Assembly: GCA_035772405.1 (NCBI GenBank)
Contig: JAYKKM010000439.1
Location: forward strand, 770,001-834,000
DNA from: Chrysogorgia sp. JL179-B06
Taxonomy: Eukaryota > Cnidaria > Anthozoa > Scleralcyonacea > Chrysogorgiidae
Direction of reading: 5' to 3'
DNA: 64,000 nt
Notes under the pieces: model-generated
What the model saw: only the letters and a program-made list of their open reading frames with translations
Database searches by the model: none
What the model was told of the DNA's origin: nothing
Translations under genes and position numbers: made by a program
Part shown: positions 18,482-27,241 of the stretch, piece by piece
Numbering within the stretch: position 1 is the stretch's first letter
Layout: each line of letters starts with the position of its first letter

Positions 18482-18650
18482 AGTAGTATAGCAAGTGGGG
18501 CTGCGAGCCCAATCGACGTCAACCGTGAATATAAATACCAAAACATCACCAAATTTGGCCAAGTCACGACTCGACAAATTTGGCGATGTTTTGGTATTTA
18601 TACTCACGATTGACGTCGAATAAGCTCGCAGCCCTACTTGCTATACTACT
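18482..18650. repeat. terminal foldback, left end
   Basis: Arms of about 78 bp: the outer end AGTAGTATAGCAAGTGGGG is repeated in inverse orientation ending CTATACTACT at 18650. The inner arms share AAATACCAAAACATC. The element terminus is therefore present twice in opposite orientation within 170 bp. Confidence 0.9.
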
Positions 18651-19001
18651 ACAGCAATCGTTAGTCAATCTAGACACCCCTCCCACATTTTCTACTAAAT
18701 TGATGTCAAACACACGCGAGACTCACGAGACAACACCAAATCACTATTTTAACGAAATACGACACGTTTCGTCAAAATTTAGAAAAAGTTTTGTGTCGTC
18801 ATTTTCGCATTTGTGTTTGACAAACTATGATTGACGCGCTCTACCATTGTTTCAATTCGTGCGCGAAAAAAAAGCCACTAGATTGTGATTCTAGTGACGA
18901 TGTTTAATAAATTTCAACGAGAGAGCCACTAGAGTCTAGTGTTAAATAGATTTCATATGCGAGTGCTCTACCTGCTATACGAATCAAGGTCACCTGTTGG
19001 T

Positions 19002-19145
19002 GTCGCTAACAACAACATTCCTTTACGAATAGCAACTACGACTTTTTAAAAAAATATTTTCACTTTGAAAAAATATTTTCGTTTTAAAATATTTTTTTCA
19101 AAAAGTTGTGGTTGCTATTCGCAATGGAATGTTGTTGTTAGCGAC
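19002..19145. repeat. second palindrome inside left TIR
   Basis: GTCGCTAACAACAACATTCC on the left and its complement at 19126-19145. Inner AATAGCAAC and AAAATATTTT pairings give a near-complete 144-bp hairpin. The right copy is 36637-36780. Confidence 0.85.
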
Positions 19146-19675
19146 ACACCACGTACAACCACCTGCTGTCGTGCAAGGCGGAGATGGTTGACCACGAGAG
19201 AAGAATCGCAATGTTTGAAGAAGGGGTGAGGAGTAACCCATCACCACCATGCTAAGACTGTCTAACTTTGAGCGTACTCGTTATGATTGTACACTATAAA
19301 TATCGTGAATAAAAAACCGTTGTGTGAATGAGCTCGCGCGGTTGTTATGAGACCACCTGCTAGCATGCAAATTAGTCCGCTCGCTCACTATTTTCAGTGT
19401 TTGTCGCCTCGCTTCTGAAATGGTGGTCGTACACGTATTTCGACGTTGTGATTCCTCCCGACAACAAGCCCAAGAAAGGCACGTGCGGTGTCACAACCGC
19501 GACAACGCTTTCGACGGGTCTTTTTGCAACTCGTCGTTTAGTTCGTCAGGATTTTCAATAGCGTTCAACCTGTTTAGTAAGCTAGCGAATTTGCTGATTA
19601 ACAAGTCGGTGAGAAAAGCGTTTGCAATTTCGCACGCGTGGAGAGAGTGACCTTTTGGGAATCACGTCGCAGTGT

Positions 19676-22600
19676 TTAAGGTATGTCTCTCACTACAATG
19701 TTTTTGTGGCCATATGCGTAGGAGTCAATACCATTTTCTAAAAGGTATCGTTTATCATCAAAACAGGATAGCGACACTTTATTAATTTCGTAACTACCTA
19801 GCTGATGTTTGACACTTCTAATGGTCTTCATTGTGTGTCGCAATTGTTTCTGCTCAAGTAACACACTTTTATAATCTTCGTGCTTGATCACTTTTTTAAT
19901 TATATTCTTTCTAATGCCTTTAGCGGTTTTCCCACCACCCCCATCCTCTTTCAAATAGCTATACATTTTACTGCGCAACCCGACGAACTCAATAATTGGT
20001 GTTCCAGCACACTCGTCTTTCATCTTCCCAATAACTTTCTTATTCTCCTTAAAAGCGAATGGGTTGTCTGCAGGGTAATCACTATTGTCGAACTTTTCGC
20101 GCTCCATCATGAAGTCGGAATAAACGTCGTCAGTTTTGATTGAGTACAACAGACTGTCAGTGTCAGTGAAGTGTAGTCTACAGGTGTCGCTAGAGTACTT
20201 TTTCATGATATAATTATAGTGGAAATCATACATCAGCGTTTTACTCAAGTCTAGTATGCACATACCCACGTATGCGGGTCTATTTAGTGTCAGCGTTTCT
20301 TTAACTTTGTGGACAGCAACTAAGTTCTCGCTAAATATCTTGCAAGACACAAACGTCGGCTTTGAGACAAGCTTTTTTAATTTCTTCGCAGTGGTCACTA
20401 GTCTTACGTCCACACGCTTCCTCAAGTTTTCCATTGTTTTCCCAAACACACTGTTATTCATCAACTTGAAGAAGTCCTTCTCGAAAGCGTTCTTAGCCGA
20501 AGTTCTTTTGACTGTGTTAAAGTCAATGTACTTGCCCAACCACTTGGACTGGTCAAACTGTAGGGCCCTATAAACCTTTTTGATTTTCAATCCAAGATCT
20601 GTGTACAACTGCAGATTTCTATAGTGACACACGTACTTTTTTTTGTCCATCAAATTAGTCACCAACTTCTTCACGCCGCCAACACTCACGTTAAATTTAT
20701 TTTTGATTTTCGTGCAGTACTCCGACAACATGTCAACAGTTATCTCCATCTTCTCGGGAGCCACCGGGTAATCGTTGTGTAGGTCATGCAAATGAGCTGG
20801 ATACTCCAAGTCGACTTCAAGCAGCAGACCCTTTTCACTGTTGTTGTGATAGTCGCATAGATTAACCTTTTCTATTTCTTTCTTAGTCAACCATTTAAAA
20901 CCACCCGTAGGTAGACTTTGGCTCATTGCCCACCCATACAAATTGTTGGCGTCAAGGTACATCAAATACTTCGACTCTTGCGCTTTATCGTACCCCTTCA
21001 TGTATTTATTATTCGCCACGCCATGTCTGTTGCATATGTAGCTCACACCACCACGCATACCTATTTCTACGAACTGGAACATGTCGATGTCGGACAATAA
21101 CTCAAGCTCCACTCCAGTCATCTTCAGCATGGCATCCCAAGCCAACCCAGGCGACGTGAAATAGTGACACGGGTCTAATTTATACTCGCGATGGCATGTC
21201 TTTCTAAAGTTATCAAAAACGTCGGCAAGCAAGAGCACATCGCTTTTCAAATACAGGTCGTGATACCCACCCATACTTTCAACGTCGAAGTAGTCCCACA
21301 CATCGATGGCGCGCTCATACATTTCTTCCGTAATATGCTCGTCATTCAGAACGCTGTAGAAGTTCTTTTTGGAGGGTAGCTCGCGTTCATCGAATTTTTC
21401 AAAGGAGTCCATATAATCATAGGGATAGACCCCCTTTCTTGTCATAAGTGCCAACCCGTCGTCACGAAACACTTCTGACGTGTATTTGAAAGCGTCCCTT
21501 GGTAGGTTCTTCACCAAGTTGTCTAGACCGCTACTCATGAACTGAAAGCTGTCCAAGAACACCAAGTTTTTTCCAAGCATGAACGCCATGTACTTCTCCA
21601 TGTTGTTTGGTATCACATTTATGTCTTGGCCAAACTTACCAATCTCCTGCATAATGAAATGGCTATCGTAGCCGCGCAAGTTATGAAAGATCACAGGAAT
21701 TTTGTCAGTCAACTTAAAGTTCACGTTACACTGACGATGTGCAGACCCTCTGTACTCGCCTGAGACATGACAGTGGTCTCTCACTCTAACGTCAGCGCCA
21801 GTGTACTCAACACTACAAATATGACAACTTTTAGCCTCGTCAAAGTCCCTCTTATCGTCATCAGTTAGTATCATTTCTTTGTTAAAGTGACTCTCAGACG
21901 TCTCTTTACAATATTTGACAATTTCTAACATCTCCCCAATGAACTTGTTGACTGCGTTTTCACCGCGATACACTTTTACTGGCTTACTGTACTCATTGTC
22001 ATAGCAACAAACCAGTTTATACCCATAACCGCAGTCAACGTGCCTCTGGTAAGCGTTTGTGTAGCTACACTCGCTTGATGGTGTTGTTGCGTGCACCTTC
22101 TGTGTGATAGCCTCGAAGTCTGCATACACCACAAATGGTACGTTTAGCTGTCTACTAAAATTCTCGTATTTCACTGTCGTACCTTTTTGTGGCATTTTAA
22201 TAGCTTGCTTCCCATTAATGACCAAACATACTTCCACATGGCGTTCAAGCACGTCCTCACGACTAAAACACTGCAAACAATACCTGCAAAAATGCTTTCT
22301 CGCCTTATGCTCTGTCTGACGGTACATGAATTTGTTGAAATCGCGAATATACACATAATGCTTGTTGCCCACGTCATTAGTTATCAACAGTAGGTCCATA
22401 TGGTCAGGATACGCCTCCTTAGAAACGTACGCAGGGAATGGCTGCTTATTTTCATACCCAAAAACATTGATGCTAATTTCGTTCGCCTTTTCGATCTTGT
22501 TGTAGTCTTTGAGTGTGACTGGGAAGTCAATTCCGTCATAATTCAGCTCACCGACATGCCTAGCGTACTTCGACGTTCTATCGGAGTGTTTTCCAACAGG

Positions 22601-23266
22601 AAACTTATGCGCTAGGTGGCACCATCTAAAGCACTCGTTGTCATCCCCATTATTTACGTTTATCAGACCCTTCATACTGTTGCACAGCTCCTTTGGCAAC
22701 GCAATGTAGCTACTCCCATGCAAAGGTCTGTAAATAGCGACATTAACGTAGTGTGCATCTATTTTGTCGATAGTCCATCCAGACCCCTCAGATAGCCACC
22801 CAGCTATCCGCGTCAAAATCTGCTCCGATCCACGATTGGCGACACCCTCGATGTCATGCTCGTTAATGACGACGAACGTTTCGCTGTTAAAGTAGGCAGT
22901 TTTGTATGTGGTCTTATCACGCTCTAAAACTTTCTCAAAAGTGACCTTGACTGTCTCTACCACTTTCATTCCGTTAGTCTCACCCAACTCACGTCTCAAA
23001 AGGCTAACGACGGCGCTTCTAGTCGCATTTACCTGATTGATGTCTCTGTCGTCAATTACTTCGACTCCATAGGACCTTGTGAACCCTCTCAGTGCTCGAT
23101 CCAACAGATGCGTTGACGGTGCGAGGTCTTCGACTACAGGTTGCCCCTCTTGATCTCTAAAGAAGCCGTGAACGTTGGTCGCTTCGTCTGTTAGTGAATT
23201 GACAACGGCTGCACTCGTCTTATGCGCCCGTCTTTTTGTCAGTGGGTTTTTCACAGTCCGACTCAT
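19676..23266 (-). CDS. protein-primed family B DNA polymerase
   Basis: A 1,196-residue intact protein that replicates the linear element. A Maverick-type N-terminal region (about residues 1-330) is followed by a CRYCLQC...H zinc finger. The 3'-5' exonuclease has VVYADFEAI (Exo I) and FHNLRGYDSHFI (Exo II); between them lies a CHIC...DHCH...HRQCN zinc site resembling endonuclease VII. Polymerase motif A is YLDANNLYGWAM, motif B KLMNNSVFGK, motif C FTDTDSLLYS, then a GLRSKMYSY block. These are hallmarks of Maverick POLB. It is transcribed outward toward the left TIR; the stop is about 45 bp from the TIR inner edge. All catalytic residues appear present. Confidence 0.97.
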   Translation of the reverse strand: MSRTVKNPLTKRRAHKTSAAVVNSLTDEATNVHGFFRDQEGQPVVEDLAPSTHLLDRALRGFTRSYGVEVIDDRDINQVNATRSAVVSLLRRELGETNGMKVVETVKVTFEKVLERDKTTYKTAYFNSETFVVINEHDIEGVANRGSEQILTRIAGWLSEGSGWTIDKIDAHYVNVAIYRPLHGSSYIALPKELCNSMKGLINVNNGDDNECFRWCHLAHKFPVGKHSDRTSKYARHVGELNYDGIDFPVTLKDYNKIEKANEISINVFGYENKQPFPAYVSKEAYPDHMDLLLITNDVGNKHYVYIRDFNKFMYRQTEHKARKHFCRYCLQCFSREDVLERHVEVCLVINGKQAIKMPQKGTTVKYENFSRQLNVPFVVYADFEAITQKVHATTPSSECSYTNAYQRHVDCGYGYKLVCCYDNEYSKPVKVYRGENAVNKFIGEMLEIVKYCKETSESHFNKEMILTDDDKRDFDEAKSCHICSVEYTGADVRVRDHCHVSGEYRGSAHRQCNVNFKLTDKIPVIFHNLRGYDSHFIMQEIGKFGQDINVIPNNMEKYMAFMLGKNLVFLDSFQFMSSGLDNLVKNLPRDAFKYTSEVFRDDGLALMTRKGVYPYDYMDSFEKFDERELPSKKNFYSVLNDEHITEEMYERAIDVWDYFDVESMGGYHDLYLKSDVLLLADVFDNFRKTCHREYKLDPCHYFTSPGLAWDAMLKMTGVELELLSDIDMFQFVEIGMRGGVSYICNRHGVANNKYMKGYDKAQESKYLMYLDANNLYGWAMSQSLPTGGFKWLTKKEIEKVNLCDYHNNSEKGLLLEVDLEYPAHLHDLHNDYPVAPEKMEITVDMLSEYCTKIKNKFNVSVGGVKKLVTNLMDKKKYVCHYRNLQLYTDLGLKIKKVYRALQFDQSKWLGKYIDFNTVKRTSAKNAFEKDFFKLMNNSVFGKTMENLRKRVDVRLVTTAKKLKKLVSKPTFVSCKIFSENLVAVHKVKETLTLNRPAYVGMCILDLSKTLMYDFHYNYIMKKYSSDTCRLHFTDTDSLLYSIKTDDVYSDFMMEREKFDNSDYPADNPFAFKENKKVIGKMKDECAGTPIIEFVGLRSKMYSYLKEDGGGGKTAKGIRKNIIKKVIKHEDYKSVLLEQKQLRHTMKTIRSVKHQLGSYEINKVSLSCFDDKRYLLENGIDSYAYGHKNIVVRDIP

Positions 23267-23850
23267 TGGCTTCTATATACACTACGCTTATTTATTTTTT
23301 TCCCCAGCCACTCGTTGTAATAACGATCACCACTTTCACACCATCCCAGCTTTGGGTACACCACCCCAAACAGATTGTTGTCAAACAAGTCTTTCACCTT
23401 CCCGTCTTTGAGGTCAAGCACCTTCTTGAGTGTCTCGAGTTGTCTTCTATGACACAACCTAATAATGTAGTATCCGTATCTGCTAACATTTCTACCCTTT
23501 ATCAAATTGCATGAGTGCAACACATTGACAACTTTCAAGAAGTCCTCTTTTATCAACTCAAGGTGCTCACCCTTCACAACGTTCCGTAGTCTCCTCCCCA
23601 TCCACCAAGACCGTTTGTGGACGCTTTTTAGTCGTGTGAGTCTCATGTCACCATAACTCTGAATGTAGCCCCACTCGATGTCGCCACACTTTGGACACGC
23701 GTACCCACCACAGTCAGTCATGTTTTTCACAACGTCACAATCCGAGCAGTAGTGAATCCTGAAGGTGCCTCCACACTCAATTTGCGTCTCATTCGCGATC
23801 TCATCAATTGTCAAGCCATAACTCATCTGCCTCATAAGTTTGTTCATCAC
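23263..23850 (-). CDS. zinc-ribbon protein, possibly VLTF3-like
   Basis: A 195-residue protein overlapping the polymerase start by 4 bp. The N-terminal zinc ribbon is CSDC (about residues 35-38) and CPKC (about 53-56). A basic region HKRSWWMGRRLRNVVKG and a helical segment ending RLCHRRQLETLKKVL follow. This layout resembles poxvirus late transcription factor 3-like proteins found in NCLDVs and some Polinton-like viruses. The match is by pattern only. The Maverick-1 equivalent is outside the window. Confidence 0.5.
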   Translation of the reverse strand: MMNKLMRQMSYGLTIDEIANETQIECGGTFRIHYCSDCDVVKNMTDCGGYACPKCGDIEWGYIQSYGDMRLTRLKSVHKRSWWMGRRLRNVVKGEHLELIKEDFLKVVNVLHSCNLIKGRNVSRYGYYIIRLCHRRQLETLKKVLDLKDGKVKDLFDNNLFGVVYPKLGWCESGDRYYNEWLGKKINKRSVYRSQ

Positions 23851-23872
23851 TTATACTACTCCAACATTTTTT

Positions 23873-24292
23873 TCACCGAACTAGTACCCACACCGCTACT
23901 CCACTACCCAAGCCTAGCGCACCAACAAACAATAATTGGTATTCCTTCATTTCCGCACTCGGTTGGTAGTAATCCGCAATCTTCGGACTCTCAGTGAACA
24001 CTCGACCGCTGTACCGTATGGTCATTACGCTTCTAAGTTCTTCCAACGCGTGGTTTGTGTCATTGATGTCAGCGTTAGCATCTGAGAGCTGTTGCCGTAA
24101 ACGCTGGATCTTATCTTTCTTAGCGATTTCGTTTTCATACCACACTTCTTTCGCACTGGCTAACTGTTCCAACGCATGGTTATGCCTTTTCATCTCAGCT
24201 TCATAGCCTGTGTGATTAAACTTTGAAAACATAAAGCCAGCGCCTGCAAAAGCCACTGCATTAAATATCCCTCCAGCCACAACACTCACCAT
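23873..24292 (-). CDS. membrane/coiled-coil small Maverick protein
   Basis: 139 residues: hydrophobic N-terminus (VVAGGIFNAVAFAGAGFMF), a charged helical middle with RHNHALEQLASAKEVW, a short YYQPS block, and a C-terminal membrane span (LLFVGALGLGSGVAVWVL). Proteins of this layout recur in animal Mavericks, as far as can be judged from memory of the family. Role unknown; a particle membrane component is an inference. Confidence 0.65.
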   Translation of the reverse strand: MVSVVAGGIFNAVAFAGAGFMFSKFNHTGYEAEMKRHNHALEQLASAKEVWYENEIAKKDKIQRLRQQLSDANADINDTNHALEELRSVMTIRYSGRVFTESPKIADYYQPSAEMKEYQLLFVGALGLGSGVAVWVLVR

Positions 24293-24296
24293 TAAC

Positions 24297-24533
24297 TTAC
24301 GTTGATTTGAATGGATCTGTCGGTATCCACTTTTTTGATTGCATCCATTTCACTAACAGCGTTCCTGCACCAACAGCTGCAGCAAGTTTCACTGTGCCTT
24401 TCACAGTCTCTGGTGTTCCCAATGGTTCTCCCAAAGCCTTTTTAGAAATCATACTCACTACCACAGCGCCAGTCGTAACAAGTAGCGCATCGTACAATTC
24501 GTTCATAAGTTCTTTTCGATCGATCGCAGCCAT
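24297..24533 (-). CDS. small Maverick membrane protein
   Basis: About 78 residues from the ATG at 24531-24533 (codons further upstream lack an ATG). Two hydrophobic stretches flank SKKALGEPLGTPETVKG, and it ends KKWIPTDPFKST. The counterpart at 1-166 is nearly identical. It is spaced 4 bp from its downstream neighbour. Confidence 0.6.
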   Translation of the reverse strand: MAAIDRKELMNELYDALLVTTGAVVVSMISKKALGEPLGTPETVKGTVKLAAAVGAGTLLVKWMQSKKWIPTDPFKST

Positions 24534-24556
24534 ATATACATTGTCGTGTGTTTTGT

Positions 24557-24892
24557 TCAAGAATCAAATGTGTCTAACGCTGGACGACGAGTTTTATGAC
24601 TCTCTGACGCAGGTGCTGGTGCAGTGCTCACAGGTTCTTTTTCACTGCTAATTGTGTACCATAGCGAAGCAGCGGCAATGATAACACCAAGTGTTCCAAC
24701 AATGTAACCATAACTCCACTCACCACCCTGCTCTTCGTTAACTATCATTTCGCGCATTTTCTTTTCTTTCGCAGCTTTCGATATCTCAGCCAACTTTTTA
24801 CCAGCGGCGACGCGCTTTGGGTCCTTCACCTTAACACTTTTCACATCAGCTGTGATCTTAGCGTCAACAGTCGTCTGTGAGTCTTCAGCCAT
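24557..24892 (-). CDS. single-pass membrane protein with basic N-terminal half
   Basis: 111 residues with the lysine-rich core KDPKRVAAGKKLAEIS, one membrane span (about residues 60-80) and a Pro/Ala/Glu tail. The counterpart at 190-540 differs mainly in the tail, where a few codons are gained or lost. First gene of the leftward small-protein run. Confidence 0.65.
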   Translation of the reverse strand: MAEDSQTTVDAKITADVKSVKVKDPKRVAAGKKLAEISKAAKEKKMREMIVNEEQGGEWSYGYIVGTLGVIIAAASLWYTISSEKEPVSTAPAPASESHKTRRPALDTFDS

Positions 24893-24987
24893 CTAATACA
24901 CTATCACGTGTTATCTTACTCACAGTTGACCTCACAGGTGTCTCACAGTTGACCTCACAGGTATCTCACAGTTCCAGACCAAACGCA

Positions 24988-25024
24988 CTAAAAAAATTAG
25001 GATTTTTTCTGGGAGTATAACATA
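24988..25024 (+). promoter_or_regulatory. promoter-like block before zinc-finger gene (Maverick-2)
   Basis: ACTAAAAAAATTAGGATTTT then TTCTGGGAGTATAACATA directly before the ATG at 25025. Same layout as 1046-1081 and the TK promoters. The preceding 24915-24975 stretch has repeated TCTCACAGTTGACCTCACAG units. Confidence 0.5.
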
Positions 25025-25795
25025 ATGACTCAAGTCCAAGACATCGCAGAAGAGATGACTCAAGACCAAGCCCGCCAAGAAGAGGAGATCGACGCAATGC
25101 GGAGAATGTCCTTTGTCGATGCGTCTACCCCACAAGGCGCCTCTGGACCCAACGTCTTAAAAGAGTACTCGCAAGTCTTCAAGTTGTGCGACCCCGATCG
25201 TAAAAACGAAGAGGTGTCAAGACAATTTGGTACCCAGATTCTCTATACAAAGTTCGCTCATGAGGCTTGCGTTGGGCTTGATGAAGTTAGAGCCAACAGG
25301 ATGGTTAACGAACTAGCCAAGATGATCCCTGTGTGGTGTTACTCACCATTCAAACGTCTTACGTTAGCAAGTAGCCACTACTTGAGCAACCCTTGCGAGT
25401 CCGCCGCTACACTACTCGGTAACTACCTCGAAGTGTTCTTGGCGACCCTTCTATGGAAACCATGCTCAACCAAAGCCAAAGCGTGGCTAGAGCTCGCCGC
25501 AAACTGTGACGTCAACGTTTGTAGGGTGGGGTGTAATGAAATAGTGGGTGTGGGCGATATTATGAGTCACATACTCTCACACACTCACCTGGATTTTGCG
25601 CACGGCGGCGCGTCGTACAATTGTTACCCATGTGGTGTGGTTACCAACAACCCAATGCATCGCTCAAGACACGAGAGCTCACAGTCCCACCTCAAAAACT
25701 TAGAGCTTCAGCGGATGTTTAACAACGAGCAGCAGTTGCCGCAACAGGAGAGAACATTTCTCTGGAGGTATAGTAACCATGAGAAAAGTTGGTAA
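25025..25795 (+). CDS. Maverick two-module zinc-finger protein
   Basis: A 256-residue intact protein. Acidic/Gln-rich N-terminus, the shared ASGPNVLKEYSQVFKL block, a helical middle, then two zinc modules: CRVGCNEIVG with HILSHTH (about residues 163-185) and YNCYPCGV with H-R-S-R-H and SQSH (about 199-222). The last 15 codons run through the TK promoter-like motif and the ORF ends inside the TK coding region (17-bp overlap, different frame). In Maverick-1 the homologue stops before the motif, so the overlap is an extension specific to this copy. Family unknown. Confidence 0.65.
   Translation: MTQVQDIAEEMTQDQARQEEEIDAMRRMSFVDASTPQGASGPNVLKEYSQVFKLCDPDRKNEEVSRQFGTQILYTKFAHEACVGLDEVRANRMVNELAKMIPVWCYSPFKRLTLASSHYLSNPCESAATLLGNYLEVFLATLLWKPCSTKAKAWLELAANCDVNVCRVGCNEIVGVGDIMSHILSHTHLDFAHGGASYNCYPCGVVTNNPMHRSRHESSQSHLKNLELQRMFNNEQQLPQQERTFLWRYSNHEKSW
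25752..25778 (+). promoter_or_regulatory. promoter-like block before TK (Maverick-2)
   Basis: AACATTTCTCTGGAGGTATA then GTAACC up to the TK ATG. Identical in its core to 1797-1827 even though here it is also translated as the tail of the upstream ORF. Confidence 0.5.
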
Positions 25796-26351
25796 ACTAG
25801 AAATCGTGATTGGTCCCATGTTCGCAGGAAAAACGACAGAGACTCTCCGCAGGTTAGTTGCGTTAAGTAAATCAGGGCTCAAAGTCCTCTACATGAACAA
25901 CACAGGCGACACTAGGCGAACTGACCACGCGTTCTCCACACATCGTCAGACCATTGTTGTTGGATCAGACAGTTTACCTGCGAAGTTAATCACCAACCTT
26001 CCAAGTTCTTCCGAGATAGCTGACTATGACGTCATTGGTATTGATGAGGGCCATTGGTACTCTGATCTACTCCCAGTTATTCGCGAGTACATCAAAGCTG
26101 GCATTCACGTCATTATTTGTGGTCTCATAACAACAGAGCACTTAAAAAGACTTGGTGAGCTCGACACACTCTTCCCAGTAGCAGACGACATCACATTTCT
26201 AAAAGCGTATTGCGCTATTTGTCGCGACACTGATGGAACAACTGTTGACGCACCATTCAATTGGAGACATAGCCCAGGACAATCGTTTGTTGGTGGTGCT
26301 GAGCAATATCGCGCAGTGTGCAGACGTCATCATCCTTCCACACAAAATTAA
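25779..26351 (+). CDS. tk: thymidine kinase, TK1 (type II) family
   Basis: A 190-residue intact enzyme converting thymidine to dTMP with ATP, supplying DNA precursors for element replication in the cytosol or nucleus. P-loop GPMFAGKTTE (about residues 12-21), magnesium-binding IDEGHW (about 91-96, where most family members have DEAQF), a CAIC zinc half-site, and a C-terminal VGGAEQYRAVCRRHH with the substrate lasso and the second zinc half-site. Length is typical for the family. It is not part of the core Maverick set and was probably acquired. Confidence 0.93.
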   Translation: MRKVGKLEIVIGPMFAGKTTETLRRLVALSKSGLKVLYMNNTGDTRRTDHAFSTHRQTIVVGSDSLPAKLITNLPSSSEIADYDVIGIDEGHWYSDLLPVIREYIKAGIHVIICGLITTEHLKRLGELDTLFPVADDITFLKAYCAICRDTDGTTVDAPFNWRHSPGQSFVGGAEQYRAVCRRHHPSTQN

Positions 26352-26446
26352 GGGTGCTCTCGGATACCCCACTTTTTTAAATTTATACATTGGTCACATG
26401 AAGCGTCCAATGTCTCATAGAAACATTTTTTTTCACACACGTAAAA

Positions 26447-27214
26447 TTAGTCGCGCGCCACACAGTGATGTCTCTCGTGGTTACTTAACGCTGCTTTATT
26501 TTTAAGTTTACGAAAACACTGGGAACATTGAAACCCAATGTCAAAGAAATATTTTATTACTGCAGTAATAGCGTCGTCGTACGAGTCGCACAACAATGTT
26601 AGATAACCAGCGGACTTATATCTGAGTAGCAGAGAGTCTTGCTCTTTGGATGTCTTACCTGTGCCACCTGGGTTCTTGAACTCAATCACAAGTCCGCTGT
26701 GCTGTCGGTTTGCATTAGCAATAATCAAGTCGGGTGTCCCACGTTGGTAACCTTTTTTCCACGAATTTATTCTTTTACTTGAAGTGTCTTGATTCTCACC
26801 ACAAGCAGCTATCAAAATAGCTTCCGGATAGTGCTTCCTAAGAAAACCAACAACTTTCGTGTGAAGATCGAACTCGGTGATCATTTTAAACTGGTTGTGT
26901 TTGAGACCAACGTCAGCTACAGTCTTTCTAGCACTTGGCAATACTTCTGAGTGCACCCACCTTCCGAACTGTTTCGCACGCTCCATTTTACTTGAGAACA
27001 CCAATGAGTAGACTCCAAGTTCGTTGATAAACGAGGACTGTTCCATCTTCGTTTTACAGTCAGGTTCGACGTGGTCGTGAACCGCATCTTTTGGTCTAGC
27101 ATAACCTAGAGCGCTCGCGACTTCTTTCGCTTTGAACCATATGTCACCGTTGTGATTAACCGTCGTGATTTGATGACCGTCGAAATCGAATAGTTGGAGT
27201 ATTGCGGAAGTCAT
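26447..27214 (-). CDS. Bro-N + VRR-NUC nuclease + C2H2 finger fusion protein
   Basis: About 255 residues from the ATG at 27212-27214, matching the start of the Maverick-1 gene; six further codons upstream are open. Domains: Bro-N (DIWFKAKEVASALGY, INELGVYSLVFSS, HSEVLPSARKT), VRR-NUC-like core (YQRGTPDLIIANA, LVIEFKNPGGTGKTSKEQ), and a C-terminal CSQC...H...H finger. It is convergent with TK. A variant of the TATA motif (GACTATATAGTGATG) precedes the start. Nuclease activity on branched or viral DNA is inferred from VRR-NUC relatives such as FAN1. Confidence 0.8.
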   Translation of the reverse strand: MTSAILQLFDFDGHQITTVNHNGDIWFKAKEVASALGYARPKDAVHDHVEPDCKTKMEQSSFINELGVYSLVFSSKMERAKQFGRWVHSEVLPSARKTVADVGLKHNQFKMITEFDLHTKVVGFLRKHYPEAILIAACGENQDTSSKRINSWKKGYQRGTPDLIIANANRQHSGLVIEFKNPGGTGKTSKEQDSLLLRYKSAGYLTLLCDSYDDAITAVIKYFFDIGFQCSQCFRKLKNKAALSNHERHHCVARD

Positions 27215-27241
27215 CACTATATAGTCTCCCACAAAAAAAAA

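Larger units (their letters stand above)
18482..19631 (+). repeat. Maverick-2 left terminal inverted repeat
   Basis: Inverse complement of 36138-37301 with few differences; the left copy lacks about 15 bp near 19510. The inner end contains a non-functional copy of the last 90 or so codons of the ORF at 35892-36413, so the repeat has spread into the right-hand gene. Confidence 0.93.

Noticed and set aside
19420..19650. Independent plus-strand gene inside the left TIR
   Set aside because: It is the antisense of the decayed mirror copy of the last Maverick ORF.
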